DNA from: Parasegetibacter sp. NRK P23 | GTDB taxonomy: Bacteria > Bacteroidota > Bacteroidia > Chitinophagales > Chitinophagaceae | Direction: 5' to 3' | Length of the DNA stretch: 64,000 bases | Assembly: GCF_023721715.1 (NCBI RefSeq) | Contig: NZ_JAMDLG010000001.1 | Location: 1,651,784-1,715,783, forward strand | Part shown: positions 25,702 to 33,531 of the stretch, in pieces | How positions within the stretch are numbered: position 1 is the first letter of the stretch | How the letters are laid out: the number at the start of each line of letters is the position of its first letter | Program-made: the position numbers and the translations under genes | The notes under the pieces: model-generated | What the model was told of the DNA's origin: nothing | What the model saw: only the letters and a program-made list of their open reading frames with translations | Database searches by the model: none

Positions 25702-27219
25702 ATGAAACCAAGCTTAACACTTTCAAAAGCAGGCATGCTGGCTTTAACCGGTTTGCTGCTCAGCCTTTCATCCTGCAAAAAAGATAAAAAAGATGACATG
25801 GGACAGTCAATAGAAGCGGTTGATTTTTACTTGCTCACCACTTCTAATGCGCTGATCAAATATAACGGAGAAAATCCATCAATGCCACTGGCCACAACGC
25901 CCATTTCCGGTATAGCTTCGGGGGAGAATATTGTAAGCATCGACTTCAGGCCGGCTACAGGTCAGCTTTACGGGATCAGCAATATGAGCAAACTCTTCGT
26001 GATCAATCCTGATAATGGAATGGCGAAGCAGGTGGGGGCGGAACCGTTTACACCCGCTTTAAACAGTACAAAAGTTTCCATCGATTTTAACCCCACAGTT
26101 GATCGCCTGCGGGTGATTACAGATAAGGGCCAGAACCTCCGTATGAATCCTGAAACAGGAACTGTGGTGGCTACCGATGGCAATATCAATGGCGTTATGA
26201 ACGCGGCCATTACAGGTGCAGCCTACACGAATAGTAAGGCAGGTGCTACTTCCACGGTATTGTTCGATATTGATGCAACGACACAAAAATTATACAAGCA
26301 GAATCCGCCCAACGATGGTAAGCTCGAAGAAGTTGGTGCGTTGAAAGTCAATTTTTCCGGGGTGGCGGCATTCGATATCAGCCCGGATAATAAAGTAAGT
26401 ATCGCAGCGCTCACCACCAACAGTGGCACCGGCCTTTATTTCATTGATGTGAACACGGGAAAGGCGACTATGGTTACAAAAATCGCACAAGCCGTAATAG
26501 GACTGGCCATTCAGAGCGCACCTGTAGCTTATGCCACTGATGCATCGAACGGACTGATCATCTTTAACCCGATGATGCCTTCGTATATGGTGTCCAAACC
26601 AGCGACCGGCATTGCAACCGGAGACAAAATTGTTGGACTGGATTTTCGTCCGGCCAACAGTCAGCTGTATGCGCTTGGTTCCACCGGCAGAATATATACC
26701 GTAAATACTTCCAACGCTGCTTTCACGCAGGTGGGTAATGTATTTGCGACTGCCTTGATGGGAACCGAATTTGGCTTCGACTTCAACCCTACGGTTGACC
26801 GCATAAGGTTAGTGAGCAATATGGGACAGAACTTACGCCTTAACCCTAATGATGGCACCGTAGCAATGGTGGATGGCATGCTCAACCCGGGAACGCCGGC
26901 CGTTACAGCGGCCGCGTATACGAATAATTTTGCGGGGGCAACTACCACAACGCTCTTCGTGGTGGATGCGGCAGCTGGCAAATTGTTTAAACAGGATCCT
27001 CCCAATAATGGTACATTGGTTGAAATTGGTACACTTGGCGGGATGTTCAACGGGAGCAACGGATTTGATATCGGGGGAAGAACCGGGATGGCTTATGCGG
27101 TATTGACCAGTGGTACTGCTACGGGCATCTATTCCATAAACCTCACTACGGGTAGAGCTACTATGATGAGCAGTTTCGGAACCCAGGTATCTGCTATGGC
27201 AGTTTCTCCGGGACTATAA
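25702..27219 (+). CDS. lipoprotein with two DUF4394 domains
   Basis: A 505-residue lipoprotein. Its signal peptide ends in the lipobox LSSCKKD (Cys near residue 25). The mature protein is two copies of DUF4394 of about 230 residues each. Each copy has the phrase IDFRPATGQLYG or LDFRPANSQLYA, followed by FNPTVDRLRVITDKGQNLRMNP or its counterpart. These suggest a beta-propeller. The two copies are diverged, so the duplication is old. Function is unknown, and exported proteins of this type are common in Bacteroidota and often annotated as surface proteins. A strong two-way terminator follows. Confidence 0.85.
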   Translation: MKPSLTLSKAGMLALTGLLLSLSSCKKDKKDDMGQSIEAVDFYLLTTSNALIKYNGENPSMPLATTPISGIASGENIVSIDFRPATGQLYGISNMSKLFVINPDNGMAKQVGAEPFTPALNSTKVSIDFNPTVDRLRVITDKGQNLRMNPETGTVVATDGNINGVMNAAITGAAYTNSKAGATSTVLFDIDATTQKLYKQNPPNDGKLEEVGALKVNFSGVAAFDISPDNKVSIAALTTNSGTGLYFIDVNTGKATMVTKIAQAVIGLAIQSAPVAYATDASNGLIIFNPMMPSYMVSKPATGIATGDKIVGLDFRPANSQLYALGSTGRIYTVNTSNAAFTQVGNVFATALMGTEFGFDFNPTVDRIRLVSNMGQNLRLNPNDGTVAMVDGMLNPGTPAVTAAAYTNNFAGATTTTLFVVDAAAGKLFKQDPPNNGTLVEIGTLGGMFNGSNGFDIGGRTGMAYAVLTSGTATGIYSINLTTGRATMMSSFGTQVSAMAVSPGL

Positions 27220-27264
27220 GCACATGCAGCATTAAGCTGTATATATTTTTCCAGGGTGTCAGGA

Positions 27265-27304
27265 AAAAGAGCGGCCGTATCCATCTGATACGGCCGCTTC
27301 TTAT
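27265..27304. terminator. bidirectional intrinsic terminator
   Basis: Perfect 11-bp arms GCGGCCGTATC (27271-27281) and GATACGGCCGC (27287-27297) with loop CATCT, flanked by an A-rich left side and TTCTT on the right. It serves the DUF4394 gene and the convergent lpd gene. Confidence 0.85.
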
Positions 27305-27332
27305 TGATTTCTTTTGTATTAAACAGATACGC

Positions 27333-28736
27333 TTACAAGTGGATCGCTTCACCGTACGCCACTTCGATCGCGTCTTTCACGCTTTCAGAAATAGTGGGGT
27401 GGGGGTGAATACTGTTCAGCACTTCCTGGTAAGTAGTTTCCAGTTTGCGCGCGGTCACGGTTTGAGCGATGATCTCAGTTACGTTGTAACCGATCATATG
27501 TGTACCGAGCCATTCTCCATATTTCGCGTCGAAGATCACTTTTACGAAACCTTCTGTATGTCCGGCAGCGGAAGCTTTTCCGGAAGCGCTCAGGGGGAAC
27601 TTGCCCACTTTGATTTCGTAGCCGGCTTCTTTCGCCGCTTTTTCGGTGAAGCCCACGGAAGCGATCTCTGGTGTGCAATAGGTACAACCGGGCACATTGC
27701 CGTAATCGAGGGCTTCTGGTTTGTGGTGGTATTTTTTCTCGTTGTAACCGAGTGCCTCTACACAAATGATGGCTTCTTTGGAAGCCACGTGCGCGAGCGC
27801 CTGACCGGGAACACAGTCGCCGATGGCGTAGATGCCGGGCACATTGGTCTGGTAGAATTTATCCACCACGATCTTGCCTTTATCGGTTTTCACACCAACA
27901 GTTTCCAGGCCGATGTTCTCAATATTGGCCACCACACCTGCTGCGCTCAGCAGAATATCGGCTTCCAGCGTCACTTCTCCGGTTGGTGTTTTTACTTTGG
28001 CTTTCACGCCGGCACCTGAAGTATCTACACTGAGTACTTCGCTGCTGGTCATGATGTCGATGCCAATTTTCTTATAGCTCTTTTCGAGTTCTTTTGAGAT
28101 ATCGTCGTCTTCTACCGGAACTACTTTCGGCATAAATTCCACGATGGTCACTTTGGTGCCCATGCTGTTGTAGAAGTAGGCGAATTCCACGCCGATCGCG
28201 CCACTGCCCACCACGATCATGGATTTGGGCATTTCAGGCAGCACCATCGCCTCACGGTATCCGATCACTTTTTTGCCATCCTGTTTCATGGAAGGCAGTT
28301 CACGGCTTCTTCCGCCGGTGGCCACAATAATATGTTTGGCTTCCAGCACCTGTACCTTACCATCGGTCCCGGTAACTTCGAGCTGGCCTTTGGCCTTGAT
28401 TTTACCATAGCCCATGTGTACATCAATCTTATTCTTACGCATCAGGAACTGAACGCCCTTGCTCATTTTATCGGCCACACCGCGGCTTCTCTTCACCACG
28501 GCACCAAAATCTGCGCTACCGTTCGCTTCCAGACCAAAATCTTTCGCATGCTTAATGTATTCAAATACCTGCGCGCTTTTTAACAAAGCTTTGGTAGGAA
28601 TACAGCCCCAGTTCAAACAAACCCCACCCAGACTTTCCTTTTCCACGATGGCGGTTTTAAAACCAAGCTGAGATGCCCTGATAGCCGCTACATAGCCGCC
28701 GGGGCCACTCCCAAGAACAATTACGTCGTATGCCAT
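27333..28736 (-). CDS. lpdA: dihydrolipoyl dehydrogenase (E3)
   Basis: FAD enzyme that reoxidises dihydrolipoamide in 2-oxoacid dehydrogenase complexes and glycine cleavage. The 467-residue protein has the N-terminal FAD motif GSGPGGYVAAIRASQLG, the redox disulfide GGVCLNWGCIPTK, an NAD motif GSGAIGVEFAYFYNSMG, the second FAD motif YAIGDC, and the C-terminal HPHPTISE segment that donates the catalytic His-Glu pair. Length and order are standard. No E1 or E2 gene is adjacent, so the enzyme probably serves several complexes. Confidence 0.97.
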   Translation of the reverse strand: MAYDVIVLGSGPGGYVAAIRASQLGFKTAIVEKESLGGVCLNWGCIPTKALLKSAQVFEYIKHAKDFGLEANGSADFGAVVKRSRGVADKMSKGVQFLMRKNKIDVHMGYGKIKAKGQLEVTGTDGKVQVLEAKHIIVATGGRSRELPSMKQDGKKVIGYREAMVLPEMPKSMIVVGSGAIGVEFAYFYNSMGTKVTIVEFMPKVVPVEDDDISKELEKSYKKIGIDIMTSSEVLSVDTSGAGVKAKVKTPTGEVTLEADILLSAAGVVANIENIGLETVGVKTDKGKIVVDKFYQTNVPGIYAIGDCVPGQALAHVASKEAIICVEALGYNEKKYHHKPEALDYGNVPGCTYCTPEIASVGFTEKAAKEAGYEIKVGKFPLSASGKASAAGHTEGFVKVIFDAKYGEWLGTHMIGYNVTEIIAQTVTARKLETTYQEVLNSIHPHPTISESVKDAIEVAYGEAIHL

Positions 28737-28808
28737 AGTTATTGATTTCGTTTAAAATGACAGGCGAAAGTAAGCCAATTGGGGCAAAAAGCAAAAAGAG
28801 GAAATGCC

Positions 28809-28816
28809 TACCTTTG
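28809..28816 (+). promoter_or_regulatory. promoter box TACCTTTG of bshB1
   Basis: Perfect TAnnTTTG box 28 nt before the bshB1 ATG, in the divergent gap to lpdA. No -33 TTTG at the usual spacing. Confidence 0.55.
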
Positions 28817-28844
28817 TGCCGCAAAAAAGCATAAACCGTTCATA

Positions 28845-29582
28845 ATGAAACTTGATATACTGGCTATAGCCGTGCACCCCGATGATGTGGAACTGTGTTG
28901 CGCGGGTACGTTGATGATGGAAAAACTGAAAGGGAAAAAAACAGGTATCGTGGACCTGACACGCGGAGAACTGGGCACACGGGGAACGCCCGAACTGCGC
29001 CTCGAAGAAGCCCAAAAAGCGGCGGCCATCATGGAAGTGGACGTACGAGAGAACCTGGGCATGGCCGATGGTTTTTTCCGGGACGATGAAGCGCACCAGC
29101 GGAAGATCATCGAGGTGATCCGTAAATACAGGCCCGAAATTGTACTCACCAACCCACTTTCCGACCGGCATCCCGATCATGGACGTGCCGGAAAACTGAT
29201 TGCCACCGCCGCTTTCCTAAGTGGATTGCGGAAAATTGAAACAACGGGCGCAGATGGAAAGCCACAGGAACACTGGCGGCCAAAGTATGTTTTCCATACT
29301 ATCCAGGATACTTACCACGAACCGGATTTTGTGTACGATATCACCCCGGTGGCGGCAAGGAAACTGGAGGCGATCAAAGCCTATTCATCCCAATTCTTCT
29401 CCGAAACCTACAAAGCGGATGAACCACAAACCTATATTTCAAACCCGGGTTTCCTGGAGTTTGTGGCGGGAAGAGATAAAATGCTCGGCAAAATGGTGGG
29501 AGTGGCCCACGCCGAGGGATTTACTACAGAAAAAATGATTGGTGTTCAATCATTTGATGCGTTCGTTCAACAAACCACCTGA
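28845..29582 (+). CDS. bshB1: bacillithiol biosynthesis deacetylase BshB1
   Basis: Zinc deacetylase of the PIG-L/LmbE fold that releases GlcN-malate from GlcNAc-malate in bacillithiol synthesis. The 245-residue protein shows the zinc motif AVHPDDVE near the N-terminus and the second zinc ligand region DRHPDHGRAG. GELGTRGTPELRLEEAQKAA is specific for BshB1. The start at ATG 28845 fits the promoter box 28 nt upstream, and the longer frame to 28779 overlaps that box. No other bsh gene is in the window. Confidence 0.92.
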   Translation: MKLDILAIAVHPDDVELCCAGTLMMEKLKGKKTGIVDLTRGELGTRGTPELRLEEAQKAAAIMEVDVRENLGMADGFFRDDEAHQRKIIEVIRKYRPEIVLTNPLSDRHPDHGRAGKLIATAAFLSGLRKIETTGADGKPQEHWRPKYVFHTIQDTYHEPDFVYDITPVAARKLEAIKAYSSQFFSETYKADEPQTYISNPGFLEFVAGRDKMLGKMVGVAHAEGFTTEKMIGVQSFDAFVQQTT

Positions 29583-29636
29583 TTACCCCCTTTTTAATTT
29601 ACCTTTCCGCTTCATCAATTTATCAGTAACCTGCAT

Positions 29637-29644
29637 TATATTTG
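29637..29644 (+). promoter_or_regulatory. promoter box TATATTTG of the desaturase gene
   Basis: Perfect TAnnTTTG box 21 nt before ATG 29666. It rules out the upstream in-frame start at 29642, which lies within the box. Confidence 0.6.
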
Positions 29645-29665
29645 CCGGTTTATAGTATTTATCTC

Positions 29666-30736
29666 ATGGCAACACCGAAATTCGCATCAGTTCCAATGTC
29701 CTTTCACTCCGAACTTAAAAAGAGGGTTCAGGAGTATTTCGATCAGAAAAAAATCTCTCCCACAGGTGACTTCAGGCTTTTTTCCAAGGCAATCATTCTT
29801 TTACTTTCTTTGGTGGCAGTGTATGTTCACCTGGTCTTTTTTGAATCTCCGGTTTGGGTAGCGCTGCTGGAATGCGTTGTGTTGGGCGGCGTGGTATCCG
29901 CGATCGGCTTCAATGTAATGCACGACGGCGCACATGGCAGTTTCAGTCAGCACAAATGGATGAACAATATCGCCGCTTTCTCCCTTAATGTGTTGGGCGG
30001 AAGCAGCTTCATGTGGAACGTAAAACACAATATCATTCACCATGCCTACACCAATATCGATGGTATGGATGATGATATCGATATCAAGCCTTTCATGCGC
30101 ATGAGCGTTTCGCAAAAGAAGTATAAACTGCATAAATTCCAGCACATCTATTTCTGGTTCCTTTATTGCCTGCTCTATATTTTCTGGATTTTTGTTTCCG
30201 ATTATAAAAAGTATTTCACCAAAAAGATCGGCGATATGCCCCTTAAAAAGATGGCGTTGAAAGATCATCTTTTCTTCTGGGGATTCAAAGCGCTGAACCT
30301 TTTCCTGTTCATCGGTTTACCAATATATGTTGTCGGTTTTCAACACTGGCTCATCGGCTTCCTCGTGTTTACGGTAGTGGCTGGTCTGGTACTGAGTGTA
30401 GTGTTCCAACTGGCGCATACTGTTGAACATACCGCGTTCCCCATGCCTGATGAAGTAACCGGTAAACTGGAAGACGAGTGGGCGGTTCACCAATTGCGCA
30501 CCACCGCGAATTTCGCTACCCAGAACAAGGTTGTTTGCTGGCTGGTAGGCGGCTTGAATTTCCAGGTAGAGCACCATCTTTTCCCGAAGATTTCCCACGT
30601 ACATTATCCTGCGATCAATAAAATTATTAAGCAGGCTTGTGCCGAATATGGTGTGGTGTATATTGAATATGCCAGGGTAAGACAGGCGCTGGCTTCGCAT
30701 ATTTCCTACCTGAAGATGGTGGGACAGGCAGCATAA
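29666..30736 (+). CDS. acyl-CoA/lipid fatty acid desaturase
   Basis: A 356-residue di-iron membrane desaturase. The three histidine boxes are HDGAHGS, HNIIHHAYTN and QVEHHLFP. The glutamine at the start of the third box is typical of front-end and bacterial acyl-lipid desaturases. Four or more membrane segments are present (for example AIILLLSLVAVYVHLVFF and FIGLPIYVVGFQHWLIGFLVF). It inserts a double bond into membrane fatty acids, probably adjusting fluidity, and position specificity is unknown. It is a single-gene unit, with its own promoter upstream and a terminator downstream. Confidence 0.92.
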   Translation: MATPKFASVPMSFHSELKKRVQEYFDQKKISPTGDFRLFSKAIILLLSLVAVYVHLVFFESPVWVALLECVVLGGVVSAIGFNVMHDGAHGSFSQHKWMNNIAAFSLNVLGGSSFMWNVKHNIIHHAYTNIDGMDDDIDIKPFMRMSVSQKKYKLHKFQHIYFWFLYCLLYIFWIFVSDYKKYFTKKIGDMPLKKMALKDHLFFWGFKALNLFLFIGLPIYVVGFQHWLIGFLVFTVVAGLVLSVVFQLAHTVEHTAFPMPDEVTGKLEDEWAVHQLRTTANFATQNKVVCWLVGGLNFQVEHHLFPKISHVHYPAINKIIKQACAEYGVVYIEYARVRQALASHISYLKMVGQAA

Positions 30737-30760
30737 TTATTGGAGTTTAAAAATTTTATT

Positions 30761-30797
30761 AAAGCTGCTTCTGAATTTAGGAGCAGCTTTTGTTTTT
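30761..30797 (+). terminator. intrinsic terminator of the desaturase gene
   Basis: Arms AAAGCTGCT (30761-30769) and AGCAGCTTT (30782-30790) with a 12-nt loop, then TGTTTTT. Confidence 0.8.
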
Positions 30798-30849
30798 ATC
30801 CTTAGTTAACTTGGTCAGTTGTTATTCATTCCTGATAACAAATGTGGTG

Positions 30850-30881
30850 TTTGGTGCCTGAAGTTTAAAAGAGTAAATTTG
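30850..30881 (+). promoter_or_regulatory. promoter TTTG-N20-TAAATTTG of the toxin-antitoxin pair
   Basis: TTTG at 30850-30853 and TAAATTTG at 30874-30881, 20 nt apart: a full match to the Bacteroidota vegetative promoter. The box ends 17 nt before the antitoxin ATG. Confidence 0.7.
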
Positions 30882-30898
30882 AAACAAATAGTTTGAAA

Positions 30899-31159
30899 AT
30901 GGGACTTGCAAATCCAGTTCAGCAACAGATAACGCAATATTTACCCAGGCTGAGTGCGGAACAGCAGAAAGCGGTATTAACCGTAGTAAAAACTTTTGTG
31001 AAACAACAGGAAACGCATCATTCGAGCCCTTTAGAGGATTCGGCGTTTGTTGCTGAAATGGATCGGCGCATGGCTGAATTGGAAAACAATGAGGTTAAAG
31101 GTGTTAGCTGGGAAGAAGTGAAACGTAAAGCCCGTAAGTCGGTAAAATCATCCAAGTAA
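30899..31159 (+). CDS. antitoxin-like addiction module protein
   Basis: An 86-residue hydrophilic, mostly helical protein. The C-terminal part MDRRMAELENNEVKGVSWEEVKRKAR matches the addiction-module component family (TIGR02574-like) that pairs with ParE/RelE toxins. The extended N-terminus VQQQITQYLPRLSAEQQKAVLTVVKTFV may form the dimerisation and DNA-contact part. ATG 30899 is preferred over TTG 30893. The stop codon overlaps the toxin start by one base (TAATG), so translation is probably coupled. The family call rests on the C-terminal motif and on the partner. Confidence 0.75.
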   Translation: MGLANPVQQQITQYLPRLSAEQQKAVLTVVKTFVKQQETHHSSPLEDSAFVAEMDRRMAELENNEVKGVSWEEVKRKARKSVKSSK

Positions 31160-31464
31160 TGAAGTATGCACTTGTATTTCATCCCGCTTCACAGATGGAA
31201 TATACAGAAGCATTCATATGGTATGAAAAACAGCAAGCAGGACTTGGACATGAATTTGAGGAAGCATTGGAAGAAAGATTACTTCAAATTGCACAACATC
31301 CGGAACATTACAGTGCTGTAAAGAAGCCTTACAGGGAAGCGAGCGTTAATAAATTTCCTTTTGTAATTGTATATAAGATCAGTAAACAGACACGAAGTGT
31401 GTTTATTTTCTCTATTTTTCATACAAGTAGAAATCCGAGACTGAAGTACCGAAAGAAAAATTGA
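31159..31464 (+). CDS. ParE/RelE-superfamily toxin
   Basis: A 101-residue basic protein with the ParE fold pattern: MKYALVFHPASQMEYTEAFIWYE, a helix pair ending LLQIAQHPEHYS, then strands REASVNKFPFVIVYKI and VFIFSIFHTSRNPRLK. In this superfamily the toxin either poisons gyrase (ParE) or cleaves mRNA on the ribosome (RelE). The sequence alone does not decide, although the FHTSRNP ending is common in ParE. Its start overlaps the antitoxin stop. The pair has a complete promoter of its own. Confidence 0.85.
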   Translation: MKYALVFHPASQMEYTEAFIWYEKQQAGLGHEFEEALEERLLQIAQHPEHYSAVKKPYREASVNKFPFVIVYKISKQTRSVFIFSIFHTSRNPRLKYRKKN

Positions 31465-31482
31465 TCTCTCTCCGATCAATTT
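31458..31482 (+). terminator. hairpin at the end of the toxin gene
   Basis: Arms AAATTGATC (31458-31466) and GATCAATTT (31474-31482) are perfect with a 7-nt loop, and the stop codon lies in the first arm. No T-run follows, so it may stabilise the mRNA end rather than terminate. Confidence 0.4.
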
Positions 31483-31516
31483 GATGTTATTCCTATATAC
31501 ACTTTCATTTTTATAT

Positions 31517-31528
31517 TAACGACCGTTA
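31517..31528. promoter_or_regulatory. small dyad TAACG-N2-CGTTA upstream of the acyl-CoA dehydrogenase
   Basis: Perfect 5-bp arms (31517-31521 and 31524-31528), 11 nt upstream of the promoter box. It resembles the short palindromes bound by TetR-type lipid regulators, but no regulator gene is nearby. Inference only. Confidence 0.35.
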
Positions 31529-31539
31529 GTTTTTTCTCC

Positions 31540-31547
31540 TATATTTG
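31540..31547 (+). promoter_or_regulatory. promoter box TATATTTG of the acyl-CoA dehydrogenase gene
   Basis: Perfect TAnnTTTG box 18 nt before ATG 31566. It argues against the in-frame start at 31545. Confidence 0.6.
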
Positions 31548-31565
31548 TTGCATAAACAACTATGT

Positions 31566-32705
31566 ATGCAATTTCATTTGTCTGAAGAACATTTGATGAT
31601 ACGCCAGGCAGCCAGGGATTTTGCACAGAACGATTGCCTGCCCGGAGTGATTGAAAGGGACGAAAAACAACAGTTTCCCAAAGAACAGATCAAAAAACTG
31701 GGTGAACTCGGTTTTATGGGTATGATGGTGGATCCGAAATACGGCGGGGCCGGAATGGATACCATCAGCTATGTACTCGCTATGGAGGAAATCAGTAAAG
31801 TGGACGCGAGTGTGAGCGTATGTATGAGCGTAAACAACAGCCTGGTGTGCTGGGGACTTGAAAAGTTTGGGAGTGAAGAACAGAAGCAGCAATACCTTGT
31901 GCCGTTGGCGAAAGGGGAGAAGATCGGCGCTTTCCTGTTGAGCGAACCGGAAGCCGGCAGTGATGCCACCTCACAGCGTACCATCGCAGAAGACAAAGGC
32001 GATCATTACCTGCTGAACGGCACAAAGAACTGGATCACCAACGGATCTTCCGCGGAAATATATCTTGTGATGGCACAAACCGATGTAGCAAAAGGTTCAA
32101 AGGGCATCAACGCGTTCATCGTGGAAAAATCATGGCCCGGAGTAACCGTGGGGCCTAAAGAAAACAAAATGGGCATCCGTGGAAGTGATACGCACAGTAT
32201 CATGTTCCAGGATGTGCGGGTTCCCAAAGAGAACAGGATCGGTGAAGATGGTTTCGGTTTCAAATTCGCCATGAAAACACTGGCGGGAGGAAGGATCGGG
32301 ATCGCGGCACAGGCGCTCGGCATTGCAAGCGGTTCCTATGAACTGGCCCTTAAATATTCAAAAGAAAGAAAAGCCTTCGGGAAAGAGATCATGCAGCACC
32401 AGGCCATCCAGTTCAAACTGGCGGATATGGCTACAAGGGTAGAAGCGGCCCGGTTGCTGTGCCTGAAAGCCGCCTGGGAAAAAGATAACGGTCTGGACTA
32501 CACGCTCAGCAGTTCCATGGCCAAGGTTTACGCATCTGAAACCGCCATGTGGGCAAGCACGGAAGCCGTTCAGGTGCACGGTGGCTATGGTTATGTGAAA
32601 GAATACCATGTGGAACGCCTGATGCGCGATGCCAAGATCACACAGATTTATGAAGGTACTTCTGAAGTACAACGCATCGTGATCTCCAGGGGAATTCTCC
32701 AGTAA
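31566..32705 (+). CDS. acyl-CoA dehydrogenase
   Basis: FAD enzyme that introduces the alpha-beta double bond of acyl-CoA in fatty-acid or branched-chain amino-acid breakdown. The 379-residue protein has family signatures GAFLLSEPEAGSDA, near residue 120, and QVHGGYGYVKEYHVERLMRD near the C-terminus. The catalytic glutamate is in ITQIYEGTSEVQ. It looks like a short- or medium-chain enzyme, but substrate is not decidable. ATG 31566 (MQFHLSEEH) matches the usual start. It has its own promoter. A 153-nt gap with strong inverted repeats separates it from the next gene. Confidence 0.94.
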   Translation: MQFHLSEEHLMIRQAARDFAQNDCLPGVIERDEKQQFPKEQIKKLGELGFMGMMVDPKYGGAGMDTISYVLAMEEISKVDASVSVCMSVNNSLVCWGLEKFGSEEQKQQYLVPLAKGEKIGAFLLSEPEAGSDATSQRTIAEDKGDHYLLNGTKNWITNGSSAEIYLVMAQTDVAKGSKGINAFIVEKSWPGVTVGPKENKMGIRGSDTHSIMFQDVRVPKENRIGEDGFGFKFAMKTLAGGRIGIAAQALGIASGSYELALKYSKERKAFGKEIMQHQAIQFKLADMATRVEAARLLCLKAAWEKDNGLDYTLSSSMAKVYASETAMWASTEAVQVHGGYGYVKEYHVERLMRDAKITQIYEGTSEVQRIVISRGILQ

Positions 32706-32714
32706 TGTTGAGGA

Positions 32715-32856
32715 AGGTTTTAAGTGGTACGGTAAATGTTGGGATGAACGGATAGGGTTGAAAACCCGGATGATTTATCTTTACAATGTTGTTGTGTAAG
32801 ATTAAATTGCAACGCCAACCTGTACTGCACCACTTAAAACCTAAAATCAACATTGT
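32715..32856 (+). other. structured leader of the yggS-like gene: two interleaved inverted repeats
   Basis: Repeat A has perfect 14-bp arms (AGGTTTTAAGTGGT, 32715-32728; complement at 32829-32842). Repeat B has perfect 9-bp arms (ACAATGTTG, 32783-32791; complement at 32848-32856). They are ordered A-B-A'-B', the topology of a pseudoknot. The last arm ends 2 nt before the ATG at 32859. A small hairpin GGGTT-3-AACCC lies at 32755-32767. Arms were read directly, and the RNA function is inferred. Confidence 0.6.
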
Positions 32857-32858
32857 TA

Positions 32859-33530
32859 ATGGGCATCAATCTCGTTCAATACAGGCATCTTCTTCAAACG
32901 CTTCCTCAGGATGTTACGCTGGTGGCGGTTTCCAAGCTGAAACCCGCTTCCGATATTCTTGCGCTTTACAATGAAGGCCACCGCGATTTCGGGGAAAATT
33001 ATGTACAGGAACTGACGGATAAACAGGGCCAGTTACCTAAAGATATCAACTGGCATTTTATAGGACATCTGCAATCCAATAAAGTAAAATACATAGCGCC
33101 ATTTGTAAGTCTGATCCACGGTGTGGACAGCTTGAAATTGCTGGCTGAAGTGAACAAACAGGCGATTAAAAATAAAAAGACCATCCCGGTATTGTTACAG
33201 GTGCATATCGCGAAGGAAGAAACCAAGTTCGGACTGGACGCAGCGGAACTGGATCAACTGATACAGGAAATACAGGGGCAACCTGAAATATGGACGGGCA
33301 TTCGGCTCTCCGGCTTGATGGGCATGGCCTCTTTTACGGAAGATGCCAGCCAGGTGAAAGCGGAGTTTGATATATTGGCAGAACTTTTCGAAAAATACAA
33401 GCCTGTGCAAACCGCAAACATCTCGTTCCGTCACCTTTCTATGGGGATGAGCAACGATTATGAGCTGGCCATTTCCTGCGGAAGCAATATGATACGCATC
33501 GGCAGTATGTTGTTTGGCGCACGAAACTGA
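32859..33530 (+). CDS. YggS/PROSC family PLP-binding protein
   Basis: A 223-residue TIM-barrel protein that binds pyridoxal phosphate and keeps B6 and amino-acid pools in balance. It has no known catalytic activity. Signatures are VTLVAVSKLKP (PLP-binding lysine), DFGENYVQEL, WHFIGHLQSNK and FRHLSMGMSNDYELAISCGSNMIRIGSMLFG. ATG 32859 gives the normal N-terminus, and the TTG at 32853 is less likely. The leader upstream is unusually structured (32715-32856). The gene is convergent with the mutase gene, with a single base between the two stop codons. Confidence 0.93.
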   Translation: MGINLVQYRHLLQTLPQDVTLVAVSKLKPASDILALYNEGHRDFGENYVQELTDKQGQLPKDINWHFIGHLQSNKVKYIAPFVSLIHGVDSLKLLAEVNKQAIKNKKTIPVLLQVHIAKEETKFGLDAAELDQLIQEIQGQPEIWTGIRLSGLMGMASFTEDASQVKAEFDILAELFEKYKPVQTANISFRHLSMGMSNDYELAISCGSNMIRIGSMLFGARN

Positions 33531-33531
33531 T

